In this document: positions 1 to 7,323 of the stretch, one piece after another
Position numbering within the stretch: the first letter of the stretch is position 1
Layout: each line of letters begins with the position of its first letter
Source: Acidobacteriaceae bacterium
GTDB lineage: Bacteria; Acidobacteriota; Terriglobia; Terriglobales; Acidobacteriaceae
Direction of reading: 5' to 3'
DNA: 9,026 bases
Assembly (NCBI GenBank): GCA_003156235.1
Contig: PMGP01000295.1
Span: forward strand, 1-9,026
Notes under the pieces: model-generated
The model's input: only the letters and a program-made list of their open reading frames with translations
Database searches by the model: none
What the model was told of the DNA's origin: nothing
Translations under genes and position numbers: made by a program

Positions 1-1004
1 ACGCCGTGCGCATCGCGGATGACCGCGCCGCCGGGCACGGTGATCGCATTGACCATCTTCGAGTTGTAGATCCGCGCCTCGGCCACCATTCCCGCGCGCA
101 ACAGCCGCTCTGGATTCTGAACCGCGATCTTCACCGTGTAGGTGCGCGATGCCGGGTCAGCCGCCACGCCCACCGCTTCCACCTTGCCTTCGAACTGCTT
201 GCCGTCAAGCGAGGGAATCGTCACTGTGGCGCGCGCTCCCTGCTGCACCTTGCCGATCTCGGACTCTGGAATTGCCACGCGCACCTTGACCGGGTTCAGA
301 TCCAGCACGCCGATGACCGGCATTCCGGCCCCCACCGTGTCGCCCACATCGATGCGCTTCATTCCCACAAAGCCCGCAATCGGCGCCCGTAGTTGGCAAT
401 CAGCCAGCCGCTTCTGCGCCTCATGCATCCCGGCCGCCGCCGCGTGGAACTGCCCGGTTGCGGCTTCCTTGTCCTGCTCCCGAGTGCCTTGCCGCGCCAT
501 GTCGTAGCGCTGCTGCGCCGCTTTGTACCCCGCTTCAATCTTCACGAAATCGCTGGCCGGCAGGCTCTTGTGGTCGTAGAGGAACTTCATGCGCTTGTAC
601 TCGTCCAGCCACCGCTCGTAATCGATGCGCGCCTGCTCCAACTCCTGGCTGCGCAGTCCTTCCTGCGCCTTGCTGTTCACCGCTTCCGCCGCATCCTCCT
701 GTCCCTTTGCCGCATCGTAGGCGTTGCGGTAATCGGTCGTGTCCAACTCCGCCAGCACCTGGCCTTTCTGAACCGCCTGTCCCTCCTCCACCAAAACCCG
801 CGCCACGCGCCCGGCAATCTGGAAGGCGCCCTGCGCCGTCACATTGGCTTCGACCGCGCCGCTGGCCGCCACGGAAACCGGCTGTTGAACGCGACTCGGC
901 GCGCGCAGCAGCACCGGAACCGGCTGATCGGCAGCTACCGGGACTTTGGGGCCGCAGCCGGCCAACGGCATCAAGGCCAGCAGAAAGACGGCGGAAAGAG
1001 TCAT
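1..1004 (-). CDS. RND efflux periplasmic adaptor (membrane fusion) lipoprotein, C-terminus cut by window edge
   Basis: This is the periplasmic adaptor that links an inner-membrane RND pump to an outer-membrane channel. Translating the minus strand gives 334 residues, still open at base 1. A hydrophobic leader ends in a lipobox (LAGC, Cys17), so it is probably a lipoprotein. The two lipoyl half-motifs are at about 65-88 (GRVARVLVEEGQAVQKGQV) and 203-235 (CQLRAPIAGFVG), separated by an Ala/Glu/Lys-rich coiled-coil hairpin (about 90-200). The beta-barrel region follows (about 238-315, with RTYTVKIAV and LLRAGMVAEARI typical of MFP proteins). The start is uncertain: the ATG at 1004 gives a leader with no basic residue and no clear Shine-Dalgarno. 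An in-frame GTG at 1037 would add 11 residues with an Arg and a Lys, a more normal signal n-region. The divergent tetR and shared dyad suggest repressor control. The pump gene should lie just beyond the left edge. Confidence 0.93.
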   Translation of the reverse strand, partial: MTLSAVFLLALMPLAGCGPKVPVAADQPVPVLLRAPSRVQQPVSVAASGAVEANVTAQGAFQIAGRVARVLVEEGQAVQKGQVLAELDTTDYRNAYDAAKGQEDAAEAVNSKAQEGLRSQELEQARIDYERWLDEYKRMKFLYDHKSLPASDFVKIEAGYKAAQQRYDMARQGTREQDKEAATGQFHAAAAGMHEAQKRLADCQLRAPIAGFVGMKRIDVGDTVGAGMPVIGVLDLNPVKVRVAIPESEIGKVQQGARATVTIPSLDGKQFEGKVEAVGVAADPASRTYTVKIAVQNPERLLRAGMVAEARIYNSKMVNAITVPGGAVIRDAHG

Positions 1005-1231
1005 TTTTGTGAAGTGCGCGAAGGTTCGCAGAGGCACTAACTCGGCAAAAATTGCGCGGTTCTTAGCTCTGCTGGCAGGATTTTCGCAGTCCAAACCCAA
1101 CGTGGAGTGTGTGGACGCCCCACCCTTGCAGGTGCAAATGCCCCAAGTCTTGATTTTGAGAGTTGTGAATGCATGGACCGCCGCCGGAGATGCCGAATAA
1201 GAGAGTTTTGCTTCGATCATTGTTTTCTTCC

Positions 1232-1260
1232 TTGACAAGAATAGAATGACACGTCATTCT
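1232..1260 (+). promoter_or_regulatory. Candidate tetR promoter inside the dyad
   Basis: A perfect -35 hexamer TTGACA lies at 1232-1237. Seventeen bases downstream is CATTCT (1255-1260), a weak -10 matching TATAAT at three of six positions. Transcription would begin near 1267 and give a leader of about 23 nt. Both hexamers lie within the dyad, so a bound repressor would block this promoter. The -10 is the weak point of the call. Confidence 0.4.
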
Positions 1261-1271
1261 ATTCTTTGCAA
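1243..1271 (-). promoter_or_regulatory. Candidate efflux-adaptor promoter inside the dyad
   Basis: Because the dyad is nearly symmetric, the minus strand carries the mirror arrangement: TTGCAA as -35 (1271 to 1266), a 17-bp spacer, and CATTCT as -10 (1248 to 1243). Transcription would head left toward the adaptor with an untranslated leader of roughly 200-230 nt. The hexamers match consensus less well than the tetR -35. The main support is symmetry and position. Confidence 0.3.
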
Positions 1272-1289
1272 GAGGCTCGTAGATAAAAA

Positions 1290-1925
1290 ATGGCTTACCG
1301 CAAAACGCCCGCGACAAAAGCCCGCAAGGATGCCCGGCGGAGGACGATTCTGTACGCCGCAACCCGTCTCTTCGGCGCCTATGGCTATCACTCCACCACC
1401 GTTCCCATGATCGTGGCTGAGTCGGATAGCTCAGTGGGCAGCTTTTACGTTCACTTCCGCAACAAGGAGGACGTCTTTGCGGCGGTCCTCGAAGCGCTGG
1501 GAGAGAAGGTGACGGAAGTGATGTATCAGGCCAGAGACTCGCAGCCCGACGCGTTGCTGGGGATTCGATCCGCGGTGGAGTCGCTTTTTCTGTTTCTGGC
1601 CGACAACCCGGGGGATGCGCGGATTCTCATCGTCGAATCCTCCGGCCTTAGTCCCAGGCTGGAGCGAGTGCGCCGCACCATACTGAGGCAGCACGCCGGG
1701 CAGGTTTGCCAGACGCTGGAATCGGCCCCAGCCGCATTTTATGTTTCTTCGCCGTTGATCGCCGCTCGTTGCCTGGTGGGCGCCGTCTTCGAGTCACTTT
1801 GCAGTTGGCTGGAAGAGAGCCCCAACGACCGTCAGCCGGCAGCGGAAGTTGCGCGCGCCGTGGCCGATTACAACTTGCGGGCCATAGGTGCGAAGGTGCA
1901 AAATGAATCGCAATCATCGGATTGA
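1290..1925 (+). CDS. TetR/AcrR-family transcriptional repressor
   Basis: This 211-residue protein has the usual TetR length. The basic N-terminus (KARKDARRR) leads into a TetR_N helix-turn-helix at about residues 17-65: TILYAATRLFGAYGYHST, then SSVGSFYVHFRNKEDVF, the family's signature recognition-helix and 'YxHFxxKEDLF' segment. The remainder is the helical ligand-binding and dimerisation domain, which does not reveal the ligand. The ATG at 1290 is the first possible start because an in-frame TAA lies at 1284-1286. A possible Shine-Dalgarno AGAGG (1271-1275) is 14 nt upstream, rather far, and touches the end of the operator dyad. Divergent placement from an RND adaptor suggests a drug- or solvent-responsive repressor of that pump and of itself (AcrR/TtgR logic). 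It converges with the glucosidase gene, 27 bp between stop codons. Confidence 0.93.
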   Translation: MAYRKTPATKARKDARRRTILYAATRLFGAYGYHSTTVPMIVAESDSSVGSFYVHFRNKEDVFAAVLEALGEKVTEVMYQARDSQPDALLGIRSAVESLFLFLADNPGDARILIVESSGLSPRLERVRRTILRQHAGQVCQTLESAPAAFYVSSPLIAARCLVGAVFESLCSWLEESPNDRQPAAEVARAVADYNLRAIGAKVQNESQSSD

Positions 1926-1952
1926 CCGCGGGCTTACATAGGCCGGCCCTTT

Positions 1953-3422
1953 TCAGCAGACAGCATTTTCATGGATCACCTTCTTATAGAAGGCGGCGCT
2001 GAGCTTGGGCGTTCGCTTCTGCGTAGCAAAATCAACATAGACAATTCCGAATCGCTTTTCGTATCCGTCAGCCCACTCGAAGTTATCCAGTATGCTCCAC
2101 AGGAAGTACCCCTTGAGCGGCACTCCCTCCGATACAGCGCGCCGGAGTTGCATAAGGTAGTTACGCAGAAACATCACGCGATCGGTGTCATAAATCTCAC
2201 CATCGGGCGCGAGAGAGTCCGTCGATGATGTGCCATTTTCGGTAATATACATCTCTTTTACCTTCCACAGATCGCTGACCAGTTTCGTCCCCCAATAAAG
2301 AGCTTCCGGGCCGATCGTGATCCACGGACTCAGCATATGGGGATAGGAATCCGGAGGCGGCACCACGGCATAGCCTATCTCCGAATCATCCGCGCGAACG
2401 AAAGTAGGCTGATAGATATTGATACCGAGAAAATCCATCGGGCTGGCAATGATCTCCATCTCCTCAGCCGTGAATGTTGGCGCATTGGCTCCGAGGCGCT
2501 TGAGATACTGGTCCGTATACCGTCCTTCCTGTACGACGGTGAGGTACATGGCATTCTCTTCCCGCATCGCCTTGCGGGCGGCCTCGATATGCTCACGGGA
2601 TTCGATCACCGGCGTAGTTGCCTTGATGTTATCGGAGATTCCAACCTTGGTGTCGGGCGTCGCATGAGCGCGAATGGCGCGCACTGCCAGGCCGTGCGCG
2701 AGCACTACATAATGATTCAACTGCGCGATCCGATTGGCGTCGAGTTTGAGGCCGGGAGCATGCATCCCCAGAGTATAGCCATTTTCGACAATAGTGCGCA
2801 TCTCGTTCAAGGTCATGAAGTACTTTACTTTATCGGAGAGTTTTTCGGCAGTATATCCGGCGTAGTCCGCAAAGGCCTTTGCCGTATCACGGTTCTCCCA
2901 GCCGCCCTTGTCCTGGAGCGCTTGGGGAAGATCCCAGTGATAGAGGGTGCAGAAGGGCTGAATGCCGGCTTCCAGCAATGCGTCGACCATGCGGTGATAA
3001 AAATCCAGGCCTTGCGGATTGGGCGTTCCCGCTCCACTGGGAAAGACTCGCGGCCAGGAGACCGAGAACCGGAAGGTCTTGAGTCCGAGCTCCTTCATGA
3101 GCCGGATATCTTGCTTGTAGAGATGAAAGAAGTCGTCGGCAATATCGCCGGTGGCGCCATTCAGGGTGTTACCAGAAGCGTGAGAGAACGTGTCCCAGAT
3201 GGAGAGGCCTCTGCCAGCCTCATGTACAGCGCCTTCCACTTGATAGGCGGCTGTTGCCGAACCCCAGAGGAAACCATTGGGAAAGGAGAGCGCTGATTTT
3301 ACATCGTTCGACGAAGATGCTGAGGCACTTTCGGCTGCGAATTCAGCCCGAGGTAAGGTAAGGGCTGCGGCGGAACCGGCTAAAATGCGGGCAAAAGTGC
3401 GACGCGAAAAGTTGTTCAACAT
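1953..3422 (-). CDS. Tat-exported GH1 beta-glucosidase
   Basis: This 489-residue glycoside hydrolase family 1 enzyme is a retaining beta-glycosidase that releases glucose or a related sugar from beta-glucosides. The N-terminus carries a twin-arginine signal (S6-R7-R8-T-F) with a hydrophobic stretch to about residue 24, so it is exported folded, unlike the mostly cytosolic bacterial GH1 enzymes. The barrel starts at FPNGFLWGSATAAYQVEGA (47-65, Gln61). Sugar-binding His162 (YHWDLP), acid/base Glu207 (TLNEM), Asn335/Tyr337 (INIY), nucleophile Glu395 (YITENG), Trp442 and Glu449-Trp450 (FEWADGYEKRFG) are all visible. Glu449 favours an unphosphorylated glucoside over a 6-phospho substrate. One oddity: the canonical NEP is NEM here. 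The start is supported by GGGAG (3427-3431) 4 nt upstream. It lies 131 bp downstream of the receptor gene on the same strand, so co-transcription is possible, but a hairpin intervenes. Confidence 0.95.
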   Translation of the reverse strand: MLNNFSRRTFARILAGSAAALTLPRAEFAAESASASSSNDVKSALSFPNGFLWGSATAAYQVEGAVHEAGRGLSIWDTFSHASGNTLNGATGDIADDFFHLYKQDIRLMKELGLKTFRFSVSWPRVFPSGAGTPNPQGLDFYHRMVDALLEAGIQPFCTLYHWDLPQALQDKGGWENRDTAKAFADYAGYTAEKLSDKVKYFMTLNEMRTIVENGYTLGMHAPGLKLDANRIAQLNHYVVLAHGLAVRAIRAHATPDTKVGISDNIKATTPVIESREHIEAARKAMREENAMYLTVVQEGRYTDQYLKRLGANAPTFTAEEMEIIASPMDFLGINIYQPTFVRADDSEIGYAVVPPPDSYPHMLSPWITIGPEALYWGTKLVSDLWKVKEMYITENGTSSTDSLAPDGEIYDTDRVMFLRNYLMQLRRAVSEGVPLKGYFLWSILDNFEWADGYEKRFGIVYVDFATQKRTPKLSAAFYKKVIHENAVC

Positions 3423-3484
3423 AAAACTCCCGGCGGACTCGGAATTTTAATCATCGTGGCAATTGAAAAGAAGAACCAGACGAG

Positions 3485-3522
3485 TTGCCGGTCCGGTAGT
3501 ACTGTGTTCGCCGGACCGGCAA
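3485..3522 (-). terminator. Perfect 12-bp stem hairpin between receptor and glucosidase genes
   Basis: TTGCCGGTCCGG (3485-3496) and CCGGACCGGCAA (3511-3522) are exact reverse complements with a 14-nt loop. The hairpin lies 31 bp past the receptor stop codon and 62 bp before the glucosidase start, on their shared strand. The stem is strong and GC-rich, but no U-tract follows it on the minus strand, and only UUUGUU on the plus strand. It may therefore be a factor-assisted terminator, an mRNA-stabilising 3' structure that lets the two genes be expressed at different levels, or a partial terminator. Confidence 0.5.
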
Positions 3523-3553
3523 TTTGTTGTGCTTTACAGTTTGGAGCTATGAA

Positions 3554-6500
3554 CTAGAACTTCAGCTTGAGCGCAAACTGCAAAGTGCGCGGAACGTTGT
3601 TCGGATCGCTCTCATTGAGCATACCGAAGCCACCCTCACCCAGCCCCATTCCGGCGCCGCCGTCGTTGACGTTGTTATTCAAGAAGAAATTGGGCGTGTT
3701 GGTGATGTTGTACGCTTCTGCCCGGAACTGCAACTTCAAAGCGTTGTAGATCGGGAAGTCCTTGAATATCGAGAGGTCTATGTGGCGGAAGTGCGGCCCA
3801 TAGATTGAGTTGCGGCCCGCGCTGCCGACCGTGCCCTCTGTCTGACGCGCGAAGGCGCATGGGTTGAACCAGTAGCTTCCTCCACCGCCCTTGAGCTTGC
3901 TCGGCGATGTGTATTGGGAGCCGGCGGGGCAAGTACCTGAGGTTGAGAAAGGATTACTGACCTGGTTCGGACGGTCGGAGCCACCGCCGTGAATCGGATC
4001 AGCCAAGTTGTTAGGGCTGGTGTTATTGGTGACCGAGGCGTTCTTGCCGGTTTGCCAGGCGACAATCGAGTTGACTTCCCAACCGCCCAATGCGTACTTT
4101 GCCGGTCCCTGGATTTTGTTGAAGGGCAATTGGTAGTCGATGGAAAGAGCAAAGCGGCTGCGGACGTCGTTTTCCGCATTGCCGTACTCGATCTTGCGAG
4201 TTTGAAACGGATTGGCGTCGCCCCAACCCTGATAGCCTTCTTGAGAGAAGCCGACGATATCGCTCAGCGCGTGTGCCCAAGTATAGTTGGCGTCAAAGGC
4301 AAGGCCCTTGGCGAAGCGGCGCTGGAAGGAGGCCTGCAGGCCGTTGTAGTTGGAGACGCCTTCGCTGGCCAGCCACTTGATCTGACCAATGTTCGGCAGC
4401 AAGTTATTGCCTGTCAGCACCTGTCCTCCCAATCCGGTATATCCCTGCCCCAGGGGGCGAGGCGCGTCATAGGGAGATGCGTCGTTCTTGGAAGCAAGAA
4501 CCTGAGCCGGCGTGGGAACGTTGATGTCGTTGTAAAGCTCGGCCAGATGCTGGCCGATGTTGCCAACATAGCCGATGGTCAGGACGTTGGGTCCAAACTG
4601 CTGTTCCACCTGCAGGTTGAACTGCTGGATCATGGACGGCTTGTCCTTGGGATCTTCCGCGAAGAACGCACCTAGAGCCGGGGTATTGATGTTTTGTCCG
4701 GCAGGCGTCGGAAGTCCGAGATCGAAGTTTGCCTGGTAAACGGACGCAGGGCCCAAAGTGCCGCAGCCTGGAGCCTGAGCGGGGACGGGCAGAGTGGGAT
4801 TTGCTGTTACCCAATTTGCGAGAAACGACGCCCCGAGATTGGAGACGCAACTGGGTCCGTAGCTCGTGGTGAACGGAACATTCTTCAGATCGGCATTGGC
4901 GGTGTAGTTGCCGGGGAAGTAGCTGATTCCGTAACCGCCGCGGAGGACCGTGGTGGGACGAAGGGAGTAAGAGAATCCGAGGCGCGGCCCAAAGTCGGAG
5001 TGGACGGTCGGAATTCCCGCTGTGCTGGAAGTGCCGCCAACATTGGCAACCTCCAGAGCCGCATTCGCGGCAGCCTGGGTTGTGGCGGCAACCGCCGTGT
5101 TGAAGTCGAAGTTAGCGATTTTGTTATGCGCTTCGGTGAACGGCGTATACACGTCGTAGCGAATGCCATAGGTCACGGTCAACTTGGGGTTGACCTTCCA
5201 ATTGTCCTGGGCGAAGAAGCTCGGCTCCCAGGTGCGGTAGTCCGGCGTATTCACGACACCGCCAGCTCCGTAATCCGCGTTGTAACTGGTGGAGTCGAAT
5301 GCTCCAGCCAGCGTGGACGCGAGAATTTGGTCGTGAGTGGTATCCGTGGCAAGACCGAATTCAAAATCTCCATACGGAAACGCGCTTTGCAGGTTCCGCG
5401 CCTGGCGGCGGATCACGCCCGCGCCCGCCTTCAGGTTGTGGTTGCGAATGGTGTAGCTGACGGTGCCGGAGTACTGGTAGGTGCCGTCAACGTCCTGCAA
5501 GGGGACATACGCGCCATCGCCGAGTGGACTGAATGTCCAATGGCCAACGCCGGTAGGCGTAAGGGCCGTGGTCAACGAACCATTTGCGGGAAGACCGAAT
5601 GTCTGATCGGCGTTCGTGTTGTAGTTGTTCGGCTGCGAGAAGTTGTTGACGCGGGTATAGGCCGCGCGCAGATCCACAACCAGATTCTGCGAGAAGATGC
5701 GCGTGTATCCGAGGGCATACTGATACGCCTTATCTGTCGCCGGACCGGTGTAGTCCCAATAATTTCCGGTCGGGACGATCGTCGGATTACCCGAATTAGG
5801 ATTCGCGCCCGCGCCTATGGGCGCCGGGATTTGGCCGGTTACTTTGTTGTAGTCGAAACGAAAGAAGATGTGGTTGTTCTGATTGATGGCATGGTCGACG
5901 CGACCGTCAATGGTGGTGCCGAACTGCGTTTTGTTCGGGGCGGTCAAATAAGTACCCGGGCTACTCGGGACGTTGCCCTTAGGATACAGCTTCAGGTAAT
6001 TCAGAGTAATGGGATCGATTGTCTGGGCTACAGGAATGCCGTTGGTGCTGTATGGAGCGCCGGCAGGGAAAAGACCCGGGAAAACACTCTTAATCGTCTC
6101 TCCTGCGGTTGCGGCGTTGATCGCGGTGTATTCTGCATCCGAAGGCACCGAGCTGCTATAGGGATTCATGCCTTTCACCAAACGAAGGCCTTCATAGTCG
6201 CCAAAGAAGAAGGTCTTGTTGCGAATGATGGGGCCGCCGAGGCTGCCGCCAAACTGGTTCTGGCGCAACTCGGGCTTATTGCCTTGTGCAGCCGTAAAGA
6301 AGAAATCCCGGCTGTCGAACTTGTCGTTGCGGAAGAACTCGTACGCCGACCCGTGGAATTTGTTGGTGCCGGACTTGGTGACCAGGTTGACGACGCCGCC
6401 AGCCGTGCGCCCCGCTTCGGGAGCGTAGCTGTTGGTCTGAACCGAGATCTCCTGAATGCCTTCCACCGAGGGCTTGACGCCAATAGTGCCTATGATGCGT

Positions 6501-7171
6501 TCGTTGTCGTCGATGCCGTCAACGATATAGTTGTTCAGGATGTCGTCCTGCCCGTTGACGGAAAATCCGTTGGTGGTGCGGCGGTCGTCGGGACGCCCGC
6601 CACTGGAGAGGCCGTTGCCGGGACCTTCGTTGGCTCCGGGGACGAGCTGAACCAGTTGCACGAAGTTGCGTCCGTTCAGCGGCAGATCCTCTACAGACTG
6701 TTCGGTGACCGTCGAACTGACGGTGGCGTTATCGGCCTGGAGCAGAGGCGTTGTAGCCTCGACGGTTACGGTCTCAGTGGCGCCGCCGAGCGCCAGATGG
6801 ATGTCGGCACGGGCGCGATCACCGGCTTCAACAGCCAGATTCGTGGTCGTGGTTTTGAAGCCAGCCTTCTTCGCCGTCACCGAGTAGTTGCCGACTGGAA
6901 GCAGGGAGAATTGGAAATCACCGCTATCACTGGAGACAGCTACGCGCTGATCATGGGTGTCGAGTTTTACCAGGGTGACGGTTGCATTGGAAACCACCGC
7001 CCCTGTGGCGTCGGTTACGGTGCCGACGATGTCGGCTGTGGACAACTGGGCAAGCGCTCCTCTGGAACTGAAGACTAGAAGCGCCAGCAGGACGATCAGT
7101 CGCCCTGCCAAGCGGTAGAGTTTCTCGCCCTGGCCCGAGCATTGTGCTACTTGCTGCATTTCCTTATTCAT
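3554..7171 (-). CDS. Oar-like TonB-dependent outer-membrane receptor
   Basis: This 1,205-residue outer-membrane transporter-like protein should be energised by TonB. The ATG at 7171 is preceded by AGGAGG 4 nt upstream; a longer in-frame ORF from 7267 lacks such a site. The signal peptide ends ALA|Q (41/42). Domains in order: carboxypeptidase-regulatory-like beta-sandwich (about 46-127, from IVGTVTDATGAVV to VGNYSVTAKKAGF); a TonB-box-like ETVTVEA (133-139); a plug with DLPLNGRNF (162-170), IVDGIDDNE (216-224) and GGVVNLVTKSGTN (258-270); then a large beta-barrel ending in an aromatic residue (TLQFALKLKF). This architecture is expanded in Acidobacteriota and related to Myxococcus Oar; substrates are mostly unknown. 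The downstream glucosidase hints at oligosaccharides or glycosides, but this is context only. It is divergent from a membrane regulator, with repeats between them. Confidence 0.93.
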   Translation of the reverse strand: MNKEMQQVAQCSGQGEKLYRLAGRLIVLLALLVFSSRGALAQLSTADIVGTVTDATGAVVSNATVTLVKLDTHDQRVAVSSDSGDFQFSLLPVGNYSVTAKKAGFKTTTTNLAVEAGDRARADIHLALGGATETVTVEATTPLLQADNATVSSTVTEQSVEDLPLNGRNFVQLVQLVPGANEGPGNGLSSGGRPDDRRTTNGFSVNGQDDILNNYIVDGIDDNERIIGTIGVKPSVEGIQEISVQTNSYAPEAGRTAGGVVNLVTKSGTNKFHGSAYEFFRNDKFDSRDFFFTAAQGNKPELRQNQFGGSLGGPIIRNKTFFFGDYEGLRLVKGMNPYSSSVPSDAEYTAINAATAGETIKSVFPGLFPAGAPYSTNGIPVAQTIDPITLNYLKLYPKGNVPSSPGTYLTAPNKTQFGTTIDGRVDHAINQNNHIFFRFDYNKVTGQIPAPIGAGANPNSGNPTIVPTGNYWDYTGPATDKAYQYALGYTRIFSQNLVVDLRAAYTRVNNFSQPNNYNTNADQTFGLPANGSLTTALTPTGVGHWTFSPLGDGAYVPLQDVDGTYQYSGTVSYTIRNHNLKAGAGVIRRQARNLQSAFPYGDFEFGLATDTTHDQILASTLAGAFDSTSYNADYGAGGVVNTPDYRTWEPSFFAQDNWKVNPKLTVTYGIRYDVYTPFTEAHNKIANFDFNTAVAATTQAAANAALEVANVGGTSSTAGIPTVHSDFGPRLGFSYSLRPTTVLRGGYGISYFPGNYTANADLKNVPFTTSYGPSCVSNLGASFLANWVTANPTLPVPAQAPGCGTLGPASVYQANFDLGLPTPAGQNINTPALGAFFAEDPKDKPSMIQQFNLQVEQQFGPNVLTIGYVGNIGQHLAELYNDINVPTPAQVLASKNDASPYDAPRPLGQGYTGLGGQVLTGNNLLPNIGQIKWLASEGVSNYNGLQASFQRRFAKGLAFDANYTWAHALSDIVGFSQEGYQGWGDANPFQTRKIEYGNAENDVRSRFALSIDYQLPFNKIQGPAKYALGGWEVNSIVAWQTGKNASVTNNTSPNNLADPIHGGGSDRPNQVSNPFSTSGTCPAGSQYTSPSKLKGGGGSYWFNPCAFARQTEGTVGSAGRNSIYGPHFRHIDLSIFKDFPIYNALKLQFRAEAYNITNTPNFFLNNNVNDGGAGMGLGEGGFGMLNESDPNNVPRTLQFALKLKF

Positions 7172-7175
7172 GTTT

Positions 7176-7181
7176 CCTCCT
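7176..7181 (-). promoter_or_regulatory. Ribosome binding site that fixes the receptor start
   Basis: AGGAGG on the minus strand, 4 nt before the ATG at 7171-7169, is a near-ideal Shine-Dalgarno. It identifies the true start and removes 32 upstream residues of a longer open frame. The shortened protein then begins with a proper signal peptide. Confidence 0.88.
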
Positions 7182-7198
7182 GCCTGAAAGTCGTTTAT

Positions 7199-7248
7199 CC
7201 TCTGGATGATAGATGGGCCTTCCCTATTCGGTTGGCAAGGCCCAGAGG
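7199..7248 (-). promoter_or_regulatory. Foldable mRNA leader upstream of the receptor ribosome binding site
   Basis: On the minus strand an inner stem GGGCCTT (7243-7237) pairs with AAGGCCC (7221-7215) around a 15-nt loop. An outer CCTCT (7248-7244) pairs with AGAGG (7203-7199), leaving about 11 unpaired bases on one side. The structure ends 17 nt before the Shine-Dalgarno. It could tune translation or mRNA stability. I do not recognise it as a known riboswitch, and it could be chance. Confidence 0.35.
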
Positions 7249-7323
7249 CCGGTCTCAAGCACATCACGCATACTAGTCAACAGATTTTAATGTTGTATAG
7301 GGTTCATCTGGTATCTCACTGAA

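Larger units (their letters stand above)
1231..1272. promoter_or_regulatory. Long inverted-repeat operator between the efflux adaptor and tetR
   Basis: The left arm 1231-1250 and right arm 1253-1272 are complementary at 18 of 20 positions around a 2-bp AC centre. The core arm AAGAATAGAATGAC (1237-1250) is matched perfectly by GTCATTCTATTCTT (1253-1266). Outer CTTG (1231-1234) pairs with CAAG (1269-1272), and only the two positions between core and outer block mismatch. TetR-family repressors bind palindromes of this kind and often regulate a divergent efflux operon from a shared intergenic operator. The site ends 17 bp before the tetR ATG. That the neighbouring TetR protein binds it is inference. 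Confidence 0.85.

Noticed and set aside
393..1040. Plus-strand frames of 184-215 codons near the left edge
   Set aside because: They are antisense to the RND adaptor, which is open to the window edge and carries both lipoyl half-motifs and a lipobox.
1063..1362. A 99-codon minus-strand frame across the tetR promoter
   Set aside because: It runs over the operator and the tetR start, has no ribosome binding site, and its product resembles translated non-coding DNA.
1926..1952. Intrinsic terminator between the convergent tetR and glucosidase genes
   Set aside because: GGGC and GCCC around GGCCGGCC can form only a 4-5 bp stem, with a short T-run. Too weak to call.
2337..3296. A 319-codon plus-strand frame
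   Set aside because: It is antisense to the GH1 gene, whose catalytic motifs are all present on the other strand.
3351..3365. AGGTAAGGTAAGGGC as a fourth copy of the intergenic repeat
   Set aside because: It resembles 7360-7375 but lies inside the glucosidase signal-peptide codons, lacks the exact 9-mer and is about 4 kb away. Coincidence is more likely.
4694..7078. A 794-codon open frame on the plus strand
   Set aside because: It lies wholly antisense to the well-supported TonB receptor gene and its translation has no domain logic. It is a codon-bias shadow.
7172..7267. A 32-residue N-terminal extension of the receptor
   Set aside because: AGGAGG directly precedes the ATG at 7171, and the protein starting there has a normal signal peptide. 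The extension would place a hydrophilic stretch before it.
7275..7289. Receptor promoter (TTGACT or TAAAAT on the minus strand)
   Set aside because: Each hexamer looks good alone, but neither has a partner at 16-18 bp spacing, so no promoter can be supported.
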